Below, piece after piece: positions 11,466 through 24,229 of a DNA stretch of 64,000 nt. Below the pieces are notes generated by a model that ran no database searches, was not told where the DNA came from, and saw only the letters and a program-made list of their open reading frames with translations. How positions within the stretch are numbered: the first letter of the stretch is position 1; each line of letters starts with the position of its first letter. The position numbers and the translations under genes were made by a program. Source of the DNA: Ligula intestinalis (taxonomy: Eukaryota > Platyhelminthes > Cestoda > Diphyllobothriidea > Diphyllobothriidae); contig JAYGXS010000007.1 in the NCBI GenBank assembly GCA_036362985.1, positions 7,975,954 to 8,039,953 on the forward strand. Reading direction: 5' to 3'.

Positions 11466-11943
11466 ATTTACTAGGCTTTCTGCTACTTGTCAACACAACA
11501 GCCAAACTTGCAAAACGAGTTTCGACAAAAAAACCGGTGCGGAAAGCGCAAGAGCTTCCCTGGTGGGGTGAATCAGGACCCCCTGGTTCGTTTAAAAGTA
11601 GGCACAAGAAGGCTATTTGGAGTGCCCATAGCACTTTAAACAGGTACAAGAAGTCAGAGTGGTAAAATAATTTATTGACAGATAATCGCTTTGGCTCTAG
11701 GGGTCTTGGTCGGAAGAATCTAGATGGCGAAAGGTCGGTAAATTGGAAAGAACAGAGAAGAGGATTACCTAGACGTCGGCGATTGGACTTGCGAATTGGT
11801 TGAGAGGGCGTGGCCTGATCATGACCCTGATCAGCCACCTGAGCACTTTGCAAGCAAGCGGCGGTCTTGGATTTCATAAACTTTTCATAGTTTTCAATAT
11901 CATCCCAGGATAACTCAATCCTCGTTAGTGGACGTCTTTGCAT
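11458..11943 (-). CDS. CDC26: Anaphase-promoting complex subunit CDC26-like (N-terminal exon)
   Basis: The first 25 residues from the ATG at 11943 read MQRRPLTRIELSWDDIENYE, matching the conserved CDC26 N-terminus (M.RR..TR.EL..DDI..[YF]E). In animals and yeast this segment inserts into the TPR groove of APC6/CDC16 and stabilises it within the APC/C, the ubiquitin ligase that drives mitotic exit. CDC26 is usually 65-125 residues; here the match covers residues 1-25, a low-complexity Gln/Ala-rich linker follows, and RRRLG at 55-59 resembles the later [RK]xRIG element. The frame runs 161 codons, but beyond residue 59 it does not look like CDC26. A possible donor (G|GTAATC) after 11769 would end the exon there, with the rest of the gene lying at lower coordinates and not identified. 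Start chosen because the motif begins exactly at this Met. Confidence 0.6.
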   Translation of the reverse strand: MQRRPLTRIELSWDDIENYEKFMKSKTAACLQSAQVADQGHDQATPSQPIRKSNRRRLGNPLLCSFQFTDLSPSRFFRPRPLEPKRLSVNKLFYHSDFLYLFKVLWALQIAFLCLLLNEPGGPDSPHQGSSCAFRTGFFVETRFASLAVVLTSSRKPSKFK

Positions 11944-11989
11944 TGAAGAAAGTCGTGCGTCTTAAAGTAGGACAATATGCTGAAGTTGA

Positions 11990-12845
11990 ATGACACAAAT
12001 CGGCCAGGGAATCCAAAAAAATCTGAAAAAATATACCAGTAGGAGTCTGGTCTACAAAGGAGTGATAAGTGAGAGTCAACGTGTAAGGCTTTATTCTATT
12101 AAGATTTACACGAGAACTTACAAAGTATGGAAGCCTTCTTATCCGTACTTATCCAAGACAGTTATTGCGTCTCTCTAACTGCATGTAAGCAGATCTAACC
12201 TGGTAACGTTTTTATCTGAAGCTCTTAGCGGACTAGAATTGTTTCTGTCACTATTTGGGCAGAGGAGCCTTCAGTGAAGAGCAGCTACATCTACGAGTAT
12301 TTTAGGAAATGAGCGAACCACATACAGAAAATTTGTTTCGATTTATGAGCCTCAGCTCAATAAACGAGTTGTCAGTGCATGTGCCCGTGTTCATCGTTGA
12401 GTATTGATCCCATGCCGCGGGTTCTCGGTCGCCTGCAGCAAATCAGTGAACTGATGCAGTTTGATTGGCTACCTTTTGAAGGACGACCGTTTTAGATGGC
12501 GAGCACGGTGCTGGAACGGATCAAACTCGTTAACCGAGGTTCCACTTTATGGCAGATCGAACCCCAAATCAAGCAGAAAAGCTATCGAAGTGGCTTAAGT
12601 GCGTGAAAACCCTAAAGGAGATATAACCATTGCCGGATAGGACTTCCATGTCAGGAAAATTCAGTAGGTGGCGTGTTTCATCAAACGTTTTTAATCAGAA
12701 AGGGGTACCTAGACGGGGTTGCAATTCCTATCATCGTGAAGCATGATCAAAAAATGTTTCCGCGAGGTCGGAGTGCCAGAGTTCACATGCGCTTCTTTTC
12801 GACCACGTACAACTAGCATGCTCATTAAAATGGCTGCTCACTCGC
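11990..12845. other. No recognised gene
   Basis: Between the CDC26-like ATG and the Helitron remnant. Short frames only. The CDC26-like gene's promoter would lie here or just to the left, but no defined element is visible. Confidence 0.4.
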
Positions 12846-12972
12846 TATGATCTGTATACTAAATAAAAGAGATCTTGTAGCTTTGTGCGGTTCCTATTCC
12901 GTTTTTGATTGGCTGGCGTCACAGACTCGCACGCGCAGACAGGCATGCGCGCCTGTCCGTATGTTAGTCACA

Positions 12973-14462
12973 CTGAAAAAACCAAGGTGCCTGATCGCCC
13001 AACTGCACGCATTCAACACTATTCTTGACGGTGTCCATGGTCGCAGTAGTGATACTCACGTTTTCTTTTTGGATGCTCCTAGTGAAACTGGCAAAACTTT
13101 CTTCCTCAAGCTGCTTCTTGCCCAACTGCGCAAAGACGGTACAATTGTTTTGGTTGTTGCATCGACTGCTATTGCAGCAACGTTGCTTCCTAGCGGTGGA
13201 ACTGCTCGTAGTGCCTTCAAGCTTCCGTAAGGTTAGCCGACGATTGTACTGCAACATGCAAAATAAGCACTGATAGTGGTTCAGCTGAATTGCTGAAGCG
13301 TTGCTCAGCAATAATTCGGGACGAGTGCACAATGGCAATAGGAATTGCACTGGAAGCGCTGGATAGAACTCTGTGTGATATCACAGAAAAACCACTCCGT
13401 TTGGTGGCATAAACATGGTTTTATCTGGCGAGTTTTGTCAGACTCTACCTGTGATTCAAAGGAGTACCAGAGGTTATCAGGTAAAGTCCTGCCTTAAATA
13501 TTCACCGTTATGGTCTACGGTAAAACCATTGGAACTCACAACCAATATGAGAGTGCACCTCAATGCTGACCAGGAGTCAGGCGGGTTCTCCACTAATATC
13601 TTGAAGATTGGTGAAGGTAAAATTGAAACCGATGCAACTGGACGCATCCTCCTTGCTTTTTTTGCAAATTTGGTGAGCAGAGGCGAAGAGCTGAGAGAAT
13701 AAGTTTTTTATAACCTCCAAACCAATATCCCCGACGCTGAGTGGCTCTGCAAACGCGGAATTCTGGCCACCACAAACAAATTCGTCAATGCCATCAACGA
13801 GAGACTCACCCACCTTCTGCCAGGTGTGGAAAAACTGTACAAATTCTACGATACAACAGTTGATTCCACAGACTGCGTTAATTATCCAACTGAATTCCTG
13901 AACAGTTTGAAAATACTTTGCATCCCTTCCCATAAACTGATTGCTGAAAGTTGGCACGCCGATTACAAGGGCAGTCAACTTACTCCTGTATTGGTGGATT
14001 CCATATGAGCGAAAAGTTGAGCGGGTAATATCGATCCAAGTATGATTAAAATAATGGCGTGAAGAGGGCATTTCTAGCTTAGTGGTAGAGCATTAGCCTC
14101 CGGCAAAGGCTTTCTCTGATGCGCGGGTTCAAATCCCACCAAACACCTAGAGTTTTTCACACTTTGGTCAACTCAAATTAAGCAAATCTGCCAAACCAAC
14201 TTAACATAGGGGAAATCATTTACATTCCTCGCATTCCCATCAGCCCGTCCGATACCGCCTCCAATTTCCAGTGACTGCAACGTTCATAAAAAAGTCTCAA
14301 GGTCAAACCTTCAAGGTGGCTGGACATCATATCGAAGAATCGTGCTATTCCCACGGCCAAATCTACGTTGCCATATGTCGAGTTGGTTTAAAACGGAATT
14401 TAAACATCTGGGCACCTAACGGGATTTCGAAGAATGTTGTTTACCATGAAGCACTGGTCTGA
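12973..14462 (+). pseudogene. Helitron PIF1-like helicase remnant
   Basis: Successive frames give the ordered motifs of the Helitron-type PIF1/SF1 helicase. These are a Walker A relic (DAPSETGKTFF, 13072-13104, where the family has G.GKT), ATAIAATLLPSGGTA-like motif Ia (13168-13206), Walker B relic (AIIRDECTMA, about 13306-13335), SGEFCQTLPVI (13424-13456), PLELTTNMR (13528-13554), and finally KSQGQTFKV and YVAICRV (14290-14380; family YVALSRV). Stops and frameshifts occur near 13230, 13395, 13700 and 14008. The Rep nuclease half is absent. About 200 bases before the last block are replaced by unrelated sequence with a tRNA-like insertion. It is a dead rolling-circle transposon fragment. The C-terminal block ends at a stop at 14460-14462, close to where the family normally ends. 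Confidence 0.85.
14067..14147 (+). pseudogene. tRNA-like insertion (Ala-GGC-like pseudo-tRNA) inside the Helitron
   Basis: The D-arm words TAGCTTAGTGGTAGAGC (box A) and GGGTTCAAATCCC (box B) are present. An anticodon stem AGCCT/AGGCT (14095-14099 with 14107-14111) encloses a 7-nt loop CCGGCAA whose triplet would be GGC. Position 33 is C instead of U, the acceptor ends (14067-14073 with 14141-14147) pair at only five of seven positions, the variable region is long, and the T-stem has one mismatch. It is more likely a pseudo-tRNA or the head of a tRNA-derived SINE than a working gene. It sits where the helicase frame is interrupted. Confidence 0.6.
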
Positions 14463-17400
14463 CGGTTATATCTTCCACTTCTTTACTGTTCTTCTAATAC
14501 CTTCACTTATGACCGTACCTCCTGTAATTCCTTAGTCACTCAAAATTCGGCTCTTTTTCCCTCCTTTGCCGTTTTACTCTACCTCCGTCTTTCCAGTTAT
14601 TACTTTTACGTGTGTCCTCCCTACTGTTCCCCTTTGCCATCTACCACGTTCTCTCTTAGTGGTTACACACGGCTCTCTCTCCGGTGTCACACTTACAGTT
14701 TTCCGTCTTTCCATACCGTTTTGCATTACTGTTTGCTAATCCTTCGCACTAATTGTGTTAAAAGGTTTTCTTGCAGAGGACACTTACCTTTTTCCTTCAC
14801 AAAGGACGACAATGGGTAAGGAAGCCAAGGCAAAGCCGGGCTTCCGCGATAGTTTGCTCCTTATTTTAAATACATTTTGCAGAAGAATGCGTAAATATCT
14901 TTATAGCAACTATTTGGTAGTAAATTGTGCTTTCTTGAATCCAATAAAAGCTGTGTTTACGTTAATCTAAAACAGGGTTCAGAAGTTCGGTTAATGCTTT
15001 ATGATGGGTCACCTACTGTGGCGTAGGTGCCGGCACAGCTTATTCCTATTTTACTTTTAACAGAGTGCCTCATCTTGCATAGCTGATATCAGACATACGA
15101 ATGGAAGCTATAGAGCACCAACTCTTGCTGATGCAACATTTAAATCATGAAAACCAGCTACAGTCCAGTTATCATGTCTAAAATGAAGTTCTGACTTCTT
15201 GAGGTAACACAAAATGTTAAAATACTGACAGTGGAAAAGCAATCCTTTTGTGCAAAGCCAGAACAACACAGAAAGCGACAAAAATTTCGCTGGTGTTATT
15301 ATAGGGTCTTTAAAAACGGCATGCTCAAAGGGTTTTATTACATGCTAGGAAGACAGAAGGCACAAGAGAACGTGAAGGTGCTGATCTGATATTCACGCTT
15401 CGGTCTCTCTTCAAATGTCACCAATCATATTGGCAAAACACTGTTGCCCTTTACGTTAGAGTTCTTTTAACATGCTTTGAATGACCTGAATGATCCGCGT
15501 TTCAGTAAAATACACAAAACAAAGGCAACTATTGACTAAAAGCGGCTTAAATTAGCGACTGTGCATAGGACTACGTGTATTCGCGGAGATAACGAGCCTT
15601 TTGGGGGACTGTGTACATGGGAAGAGGTCATCATTACAATGCGTGATGCAGACATCGTCACCAGTGACTGCCAGCTAACATCTTCTTGCAATCGTCTGCC
15701 AGTATGGAGCCCGTTGAGTTCTGCTTATGGAATGCAAAAAACCTAGGAGTTATTGCCAAACTTTAGTGACAGTAAGCTTCGTCTCTTTCTATAGCCTATC
15801 GGCCTGACAGTTAGTCTGACAAGCTTAAGGACTATAATTGGGGGCGATGGGATCACGAGCGGGCACTTGAGCAACATTTTGAAGAACAAAGGAACTATCT
15901 TAGAAAATGGAAGGGAATCCGAGTCAAAAAACAAAATTAGGGCAGATGAAAGGGTGGAAAATTTTGGTCCTCGTACCTAGTTTTGAGTTGTGAAAAAATA
16001 AGCAAATAGATATCAACTGAGAAGAATTATCCTCCGTATAGAAGCTCATGAGAGCCTTTTGCTAACCAGCAGTGCGCTACAGTAGCACCACAGAAAAATT
16101 TAAAACTCGTACATACCGCAGGTGTCTTACGGCTGGAATCGGAGGTTTTCCGGACCAAGCACATGATAGGCTGTTAAACACCTCAGATGGTGACTGTATT
16201 CGATGTATTGCTTGGGGGTTGGTAATTTGGTCCTACAGCGGACATTATGTATGTCACCAATAGACGGAGCGAGTCGGTTTAGATGATTGAAGACGTCAAT
16301 TTGGCGCGAGCCCAGAATGGGATCGGTGTGATCGCGTGTCAGTAAAAATTCCGGTGCCCTCCAACCCGCCCGCAACTATCATCGCCGCAGACCGTCCCGT
16401 ATCCTCTCATACTTCGTCAGCATCCCTACGTCCCATACCCTGCAGGTGCCCACAGCACAGCGTTCTCCACTGGTAATCAAACGGACTCGAGAGAAAACCA
16501 TCCAGTATATATGGGCCGTATGAAAATGAAAGATACTTCCTTATTTTCGATTTAACCCTCAGTACACATTGACGTCAACCACATTGATGACATAGCAACG
16601 TATATGAAGGCGAGTTCGTCTTAGAAAAAAATAATATTTATTTGCCATTCACACAGTTTCTTGTAACTTTCACCCGATAGGGTTGAAAATAAATCACTCG
16701 AGTTAAAAAGTGCTACATCAGGAGGGGAACATTTAACAAAAGTATATTCAAGGCAATTAAACCATTAATCAGCTGACACCCTAGGATAAATTTGAATTTG
16801 GTGAAAGAAATGTAGCCCAATGAAAGATTGTTCGTTGAAACTGCGCTCATTAATTAAAGGCTAGGTTTTATACTCTAGGACATATTAGCTTAAGGGCCAT
16901 TTATCTTCATTTTTACTTTTATCGGTGGGGAATCTACAAGTACTGATATAACTGCATGTGGAAACATGAACTATCCAATTTTAATTTTAAGTAGTTGCAT
17001 ATGTGAAGAAGTGGAAGGTGTCATCACAAACACAGCTTTCGGATTTATACAAGGAAACGCGTGCGGAGATAATGAGTACGCAGTGAGAAATTACTAATTT
17101 TTGTAAGTCAGCTACCCGAAAAGGGGTTTGTCTCGATAGGGTCTGGGGTTACATTCTTGGTATGGTTGAGTAAACGTTCACGCCGTCTCACGTCATTTTT
17201 TGGGCATGCAACTGGTTGGGACCTGGTACACGTCGTTTTACCCCGTGAATGAAGGGCGAGATGCTAGGGTTATATCAAAATGCCTGTTGGTGAAGTTGGA
17301 GTCATAACCAGGACTGCAGTAATTCTCATTCCGTCTTATTGCTGGCTCGCGCCATTTTCTGTGTCACAGTAAAAGAAAGTCCGTGTGCTTCATCCAGGGC

Positions 17401-18285
17401 GTCAGTACCCATCTGAGACAGCGGGTGGCTTCTTCGAACTGTCTGTTTGTGTTTCATTATTTGCGAGCTAAGTCATTGCCCGGTGTGCCGGATTACAAAC
17501 AAAAGATATATTATACTGAATAACGTAAGTTTCAGTGATTTAAAGTTATCTACATGACAAATAGAAGCTCGCATAACCTGTGAGCCTTCAGATTCCGCTT
17601 TGCCGAACATCAATGAGTAGAACTGAGCAGCTAAGAGACGAAATCATCTGCCCTTAATGGCCATCCATATCTAGCAAACCACGTGTCATGGACAAACTCG
17701 AGTGGTCAATATCTGCCTTTTCAAAAGTCTGAGCCTTTCGAAGCTAGGCAATTAAAGATGTGTTCTGGAACCAAAAGATTGAGTTGGACGCCATGTCCGA
17801 AAGCCTCAGGAAAAATTTGAAGGGTCCAGACGCAAACAATATATGAAAATGCACGCAGTGGCTGCAAAAATAGGATAAGTTTCAATTTTTAAGCACGTTT
17901 GAAGTGGGACCTTTTATTACACAATCACGCAACGGCCACCATAGAAATGGCTGTCCGATGTTCAAGATGTACGAGGTAGATTTGTTTACTTTCCTCAAAG
18001 AATCATGTCTAATTTACTTATCCGGGTTATTAATGTAATAAGCAAAAGAATGCCTGATGCTGAATGGAGAATGTAATTACAAAATATCACTGATTATAGC
18101 CCCATGTCTTGCAAAACATGGAGATTATCATTTAAAAGTCAAAAACCTGGCACATATCAGGTTAAAGAAATTCCATGTTATTGCCTTATATAAGTTTCTA
18201 TCCATGCAATGTTTCACTGTCAGAGACATGGCGTGATTTGCGCTACCATAGACAGCACCCTTTTGTGTCAGGGTAAAGAGGTTAA
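14463..18285. other. No recognised gene; one strong hairpin
   Basis: The first few hundred bases after 14462 are C/T-rich and presumably Helitron 3' flank. A 7 bp hairpin (CACCTAC, 6-nt loop, GTAGGTG) lies at 15010-15029; Helitrons end with a hairpin shortly before CTRR, but no CTRR follows at the proper distance, so the link is weak. A polyadenylation-like AATAAA is at 14943. From 15.1 to 18.25 kb I recognise nothing; an 82-codon minus frame (16375-16127) is unassigned. Confidence 0.4.
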
Positions 18286-18289
18286 GCAG

Positions 18290-21020
18290 TTTTGAAAGCC
18301 GGCACCTACGTTCAAAACCCCAACAAGGGATCAGCATATTTTAGATTTAATTTTTACGAATGACATTTTCCCCCTTTTCTTTGACTACAATCAGAACCTC
18401 TTCCCAAGTGACCATGCTTTGATCAATTGTTGCCTTCCGCTTGCTTCTACAAAAAAGGCTAGCACCACTCGTACCTGCCGTGCGTTTGACCTAGCTGATA
18501 TTAATTTAATAAACAACTTCATGGACTCACTAGACTGGCAAGAGCTTTCCTCCACGAACAGTGTAACAATTCTCTGTGACTTAATGACGGCAATTTCAAA
18601 TAGCATTTTGGAATTTGTGCCGCTCAAAAATGTTAAGCCTTATACTTCGTACCCCACCGTTCCTCATTTTCTTTTGTCTAGACTAAAGAAATTGCAAAGA
18701 CAGTTGAAAGATCAAAATCGATTGCCCAACTGTTCCGACGTCGGTCCTCCGCTAAAAGAGGTCACGAAATCCACCCTTTACTGAATGAAACTAAAAACTT
18801 TGTGCAAGATGAGTCTGAGAAGGCTGAACTGTTCAGTGCGTTCTTTGTAAAGCACCTTGCGACGGAATCTGAACCGGTCCAGTCGTTTCAGCCATGCTCA
18901 GGCAATATCATCAGTACCATCGATTTATCCATAAAAGTAATTCGTAAGCACATTATCCGTCTAAAAAACTTGCACTCCTTGGGAACTGATGGCCTTCCAA
19001 ATTCACTTATCAAGAGTGTATTCAGCTTTCCCCGATTGCTTAGTTATCTATTCTCAGCATATTTTCTAAACGGTTTCTTTCCTGACTCATGGAAGACATC
19101 TATTATTCTTCCAGTCTTCAAGTTAGGATCTCGTTCGGACGTAAATAACTACTGAGGTGTTCATAAAACCCCGGCCCTCACCAAACTTCTGGAAAGATCA
19201 TTTTTAATCAAATTCTCGATTTTTGTGTAGAAAATAAACAATTAAGTGCCCCACAGCATGGACTTTTACCTGGAACATCATGCGAAGCCTGCCACTTGGC
19301 ATACCTTAACCTGGTTACTTCGCTTCGTAATGAACAGCAATCAGTCATCGTGATTTACTTTGACCTTAGTAAAGCTTTTGAGAAAGTGCCTCATAGGCGC
19401 CTTGTAGTGAAACTAAGAGCCCTAGGCATCAGGCCTCCCCTCCTCGATTTCATTGCCTTCTACCTCTCTAACCGCAGCCAGAAGGTCTTAGCAGGCAAAA
19501 GCTACTCGAATCCTCAGCCGATCACGAGTGGCGTATAACAAGGCACGGTTTCAGGTCCCCTCCTCTTCATTCTTTGCATAAATGAAATTTCAACAGTGAT
19601 AAATAATTTGGAAAATTTCATTTATGCTGATTACCTTAAATGTATTGACTCATTTTCTAAGGACACGGCCCGTACTTGTGTTGATAAAGCTAACGCAGAC
19701 TTGCGTACTCTCTCAAGTTGGAGCGCTACATGGCAGATGGAGTTTTCGCCATCAAAATGTATTTTCTTGAGTTTTGAGCCCGCAAGGCTTCCTGGACCCA
19801 TTATCTTCCAAAATAGGCCACTGCTAGAAAGATATACGATAAAGGATTTGGGTCTTACTTACACGAATAACCTTGCATTATCACCTCATGCAGATCGAAT
19901 TTCCGCCAAGGCCGCACAGATATGTGGGTTTATATTGCATAATTTTTTCCTTCCAGAAATGAAGTTAAAACTATGCCGCATGGTTGTTCTTCCTATACTA
20001 GAATTCTGCTGCCCGCTTTTTGATCTCATGACCCAGCATGACCGTAGTAAGATTGAAAATGTTCAGCGAGTTTTCACTCGTAAAATATTTTCTGTTTCTG
20101 GGTCTGGTATGTGTTATACAGATAGATGTCAATTAGCAAACATTAAATTTATTTGGATAAGAAGACTCGAAGCTGGTGTACGCTTTCTATTTCGCGTTAA
20201 CAATAGTCCTAATCTCCCACAAATTAACGCTCTCCTTCTGGTAGACCGACCTTACGCAACTCGTAACTCTTCCATGATAATTTACCACCCCGTAGCACCA
20301 CATCTAATCGTTCTCGCTTTTTTAACCTCCAAATATGCTTTTATTTGGATCAACCTTCCTCTCGATATTAGACTGTCTTCTACACTGTCGCTTTTTCAAG
20401 GCAAATTATATAAGCATTTAAATTTAGAGGAAATAAAGTCGTTACTGTCTGTTTCCTTTCCAAAAACGCAAGTTGTAGATTTTGAAAAGGGTCCTCCTGG
20501 CATTTGAAGCTCTTTCTAGGATACTAAAATGGTTTCTAAATATATTAGCATTTCCCTCTGCAGAGTCAAGCATCAATTCCAAGGGCTGCGAATTCTTCTC
20601 CGGTTTTGCAACCTTCGCTGTGGTCCTCGAGATCGGCTCTGGAATCTGGTAGGTCGCAACTCAATGATGTTGCCTTGACTTCTACTGCCTTCTCCTGCTG
20701 TCCCGGATGACCCATTCTTAAGTCAACGATATATTATTTTTTCCCATGACCATAAACGTCCCGAAACCTCAACATCAGGTCCCGACTAACCACATAAAAC
20801 CCTGCTACCTAGTAAGACCGTTTTTTCTCCTGAAGGTTTTTTTAACTCGGTGGCCCGCTGAAGTCATCCACCGATTTAGGGATTTTTTACTGCCGATATC
20901 AATAATTTATAAGAGTTCACTGTTTATCATAATTATTTTTATTTTCACGATAGCATTAAGTTTGTATCTACATGGCCCCTTTGGCCTTAAATATACAAAT
21001 TATCATTATTATTAATTTTA
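18290..21020 (+). mobile_element. CR1/Jockey-like LINE, 5'-truncated and inactive (copy B)
   Basis: The order of parts is: end of the APE-type endonuclease and linker (HILDLIFTND then SDHALINCCLPL, 18325-18440); RT N-terminal region (18802-19155); motif A with LSKAFEKVPHRRL (19365-19400); motif B ITSGV stop QGTVSGPLLF (19520-19570); motif C YADY in place of YADD (19623-19634); WQMEFSPSKC; thumb; basic tail ending at 20507. A 3' UTR ends in a TTATCATTATTATT tail at 20999-21014. Stops interrupt at about 18782, 19155 and 19538, and the second catalytic Asp is lost. The last 1.06 kb matches copy A at 1-1075. Copy C at 45.6-46.5 kb shares the endonuclease/linker part. Confidence 0.88.
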
Positions 21021-22704
21021 TGCCAATCACAGGCCACCTATTGTTCCAAATAAATAAATGGAGTCGACGGCACATTTCCCTTGTGCATTGCATTTATATC
21101 AAACACAAAGCAGTCTGTGTAAACGAATAAAACACATTTATAGAGAAAGACCACGAGCGAAGCGGAGTGGTTTGAAAAAGTAGAGTGAATTTGTTTAGCA
21201 GCCATCCAAACTAATATTTTTATACACTCGACGGGCTTAACTAGAATCAGTAGAGAGTAAGTGCATGACCATCGTTATGAACGGTGAAGAAGTTAACAAC
21301 GTCCGATACAATGTAAATTTCTGTAATTTTCGCCGCATAAATGATATGTCCTTAAAGTATGACATTTTTATCACAATAATTGGTGCTTTAAACATGACAA
21401 AATTCAAGTATTATATTCGAGTTATTCAGCTTTCTGCCGGAATTTAGATGTGACAGTAAAAAAGTTTAGCACATATCCTGTCGCTTATCGTTGTCTTCAT
21501 GAACTGTATCTTGTACACGTAATTTTTCACTATTCTCGATGAATTTTGCTTATGTTGTTTATGAACAGGTCAATTCTATGCTAGATGCTAACGTTTTGCA
21601 GTCGCTTTTTGGTTGCGCGTTCCGCTCGGATCATTTTAGTATTGGTCTGTTATTTAATATGGGTGTTTTCTGGAACAAGTGTACCCGAAAAAACGAATTG
21701 ATCGAAGCGAACTAAGAAAATACAAACCAAGCCAGCTCCCAAGTACAAAGTACCGTTTGGTATGCACAAGAAATTAGAAAAGATTTCGCGTTTGTTTATG
21801 TTCATCTATATTAATTACGTTCGACCAATTGGTTTCTGGAACTAATTCAATTTTGCACCATAATTACTTGACCTCCTAATCCGTAAATTTAGTTTCCTCG
21901 TTATCGTTATTTATCACGTAGATGAAAAAAAACGTTTAATTTTTTTCGTATCGGCTAAATAAAATTTCTCAGCAGTTATATATGTTTATATACGTGGGCA
22001 TTTTGAAACGAACACACGAGTTCCTTCGCGAATGCATTCGAAGAACTTATTTTGCCTAGTAAAAATGCAAAAATTTAATTTAAATATATCTTAATTAAGT
22101 TTTCTCATCTGTGGGTCAGTGTTTTACGAAGAAGGGCAGCATTAATCCATGAGGTGTTTCGATGAATTCTTTTATGGTCATGAACTTGCACTTTCACCCA
22201 TAATATCCCTTGAGTACTACTAATGTCGTCAAAAAGCAAATTATTTGGACACAAAGTCAAATCGTGTGAGTGTGGATGATCGCCCAGTTGGCTATCCAGC
22301 TCTCGTTTATCCAAGAAAATACTATTTCGGATATGTTACTGTATTGATTTTGCTTAAATGCGTTAGTTAATTTTAATAAAGCAAAATAATGTGTGCCGTT
22401 AAGTTAGCTTATCTTTAACACTACGCTTGTCATTATAGGATCAGGTGGTAACTTAAATATATTCGGAAAACGCCAATTCTCACTATGGACTTTCACCATG
22501 ACTTCCTTTTTTGTGGATGCAAATATATGTGGCCATACTGGTAGACTTTAAAAGCGTAACCTATGCATACAAAAAAGGCATTAACAAGCTGCAATAATTA
22601 TATCAAAATCTGGATTTTGATTCTTGAAAAACCTCTATGCAACAATCAATTTGTGTGCAGACTATTTCACGCATTAACAATCGTCGCGCTTTTTGCTGTT
22701 TCAG
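21021..22704. other. Upstream region of the rootletin gene
   Basis: AT-rich, without repeats that I could match. It should hold the rootletin promoter, but no TATA or other defined element can be singled out. A pyrimidine-rich tract ending in TTTCAG at 22690-22704 is a good 3' splice site and could accept a spliced leader or an upstream 5' UTR exon (flatworms use spliced-leader trans-splicing); this is inferred. Confidence 0.4.
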
Positions 22705-22762
22705 CTTCCACATCTGGACAGTTATTTACAAGTTTGCTCCACGATCTTCTTCGTGTTTTCGT

Positions 22763-23044
22763 ATGGCGGATGATCAAAGCACTAAGCCTCCGGATGATGC
22801 GTCAACTGAAACTGATAACCGATCAACTGCTGTCGGAGAAGAAACGGACGGTGCAGGACCCCAATCTGTGCATTTTACTGTTTCTGAAAGTACGTCTGCG
22901 GGAGCAGATGAAGATGTTGAGGAGGGAAGACTGACTGCTGACCTACCAAATGCAGGCTCCTCACAAAAAGTCGATGGCAATGATAGACCAAGTCTTGCTG
23001 TCGAGAGCTATCAACTACAACTGGCCATGAAACAAGCCGAGGAG
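22763..23044 (+). CDS. CROCC: Rootletin (CROCC) exon 1, N-terminal coding part
   Basis: Ninety-four codons from ATG 22763 (context CGTATGG) to a donor GAG|GTAAAA in phase 0. The protein starts MADDQSTKPP and is acidic, Ser/Thr-rich and disordered-looking for about 75 residues. It then turns into helix-forming sequence (SYQLQLAMKQAEE), as expected for the lead-in to the first coiled coil. Homology of this exon alone is weak; it is assigned because the donor phase and helical register join exon 2 at 52117 and because no other start lies nearer. The frame is open upstream to 22637, but a 3' splice site at 22704 makes 22763 the first in-frame ATG of the exon. Rootletin polymerises into the ciliary rootlet and links centrioles. 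An unseen exon may lie in the 29 kb intron that follows. Confidence 0.6.
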
Positions 23045-24229
23045 GTAAAAAACCATCTAGTAAACGAAATTATGTTAACTGCTTAAATTAAAACTGTAGT
23101 TTGCGATTTTTGCAATTAATTGCCCAGTATTTATCATATATTTTGAACCTTTCAACCTTACTTACAATTTCGAAAAATTATTCTGAGGTTATTCTAACCA
23201 TCTCCACACGTGCTTAAAACATTATTTTAACAAAGAGGTAATGATGCCTATTTGCCACTGAAGTAGTCTACCAATTTCAACTCAAAATTATTAGAGGCAA
23301 ATTGCATAGTTCTGTTAGAACATAATCGTTTTTGAATTAATGAACGACGCATTATAAAATATCACTAGTTGACAGAATTATTATCCTAATGTACTGTCAT
23401 GAAAGCTAATGCATTCCGATAATTTTTGAGGTGATCGAAATTTTGTGTTTTCCCATAAACATCCTTAACGGGAATAAATGTTAAGTATATTGTTATATGG
23501 TGTTCTTAGACTGTGTTTCGCGATTCGGAAATAAATCATTTATCAATACTTATTGTAACGTTTATCCAAATTTTGACTCTCGTTTCTTTGAAATGCAGCA
23601 ATTAAAACTATACCAAGGAACACTTCGGTTAGGCCAAATAATAAGCAAAACCTTATTAAACAACTAACGGGGTCTCCTTTGCTTACTAAGTGCTATTATT
23701 AATCGTATCTACGAAGTATGAGATAAATTTTCTGTTAGCCTTAAAATGCGTTTGATTCGCATTTAAAATTGAAACAAATTTTATCGCAGAAGACAATTTT
23801 GGGGATCCCAGAAGTACTCGAATGTCCAAATGGAATTAGTGGCAGTCGTTGTGTGTCCTTTCTTCTGACCTGGTTCTCTTCATTAAGTCAAAATCCGTCA
23901 ACATAAACTAAACTGGACGAAATCTCTCACAATACGATCTCTGTACGCACCATTATGAACATTTATATTTTGAGTTGAAGAAGTGTTAGGGATTGAACTT
24001 AATTAATTCCCACAAACTGAATAGTCGAGAACGCATGCGTTTTCCGGCCCATTTTCTAGAGTCTCTGGAATGCGCACCACTTATGCAGCTCCAGACGACA
24101 TTTGGCAAGCAGCCCTTGCCTATCGTGTGACCGATGAAATTGTTGCGGCGCTCTGCTTGGAGGATAATTGCCCGTTTGGATTTATTTTGGAAAGCGTATT
24201 TAAGGCGTATTTTCAGGAAAAGTGTGTGA

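Noticed and set aside
15010..15029. Hairpin as a Helitron 3' terminus
   Set aside because: No CTRR end at the expected 10-12 bp after the hairpin, and the distance to the helicase is uncertain; kept only as a remark.
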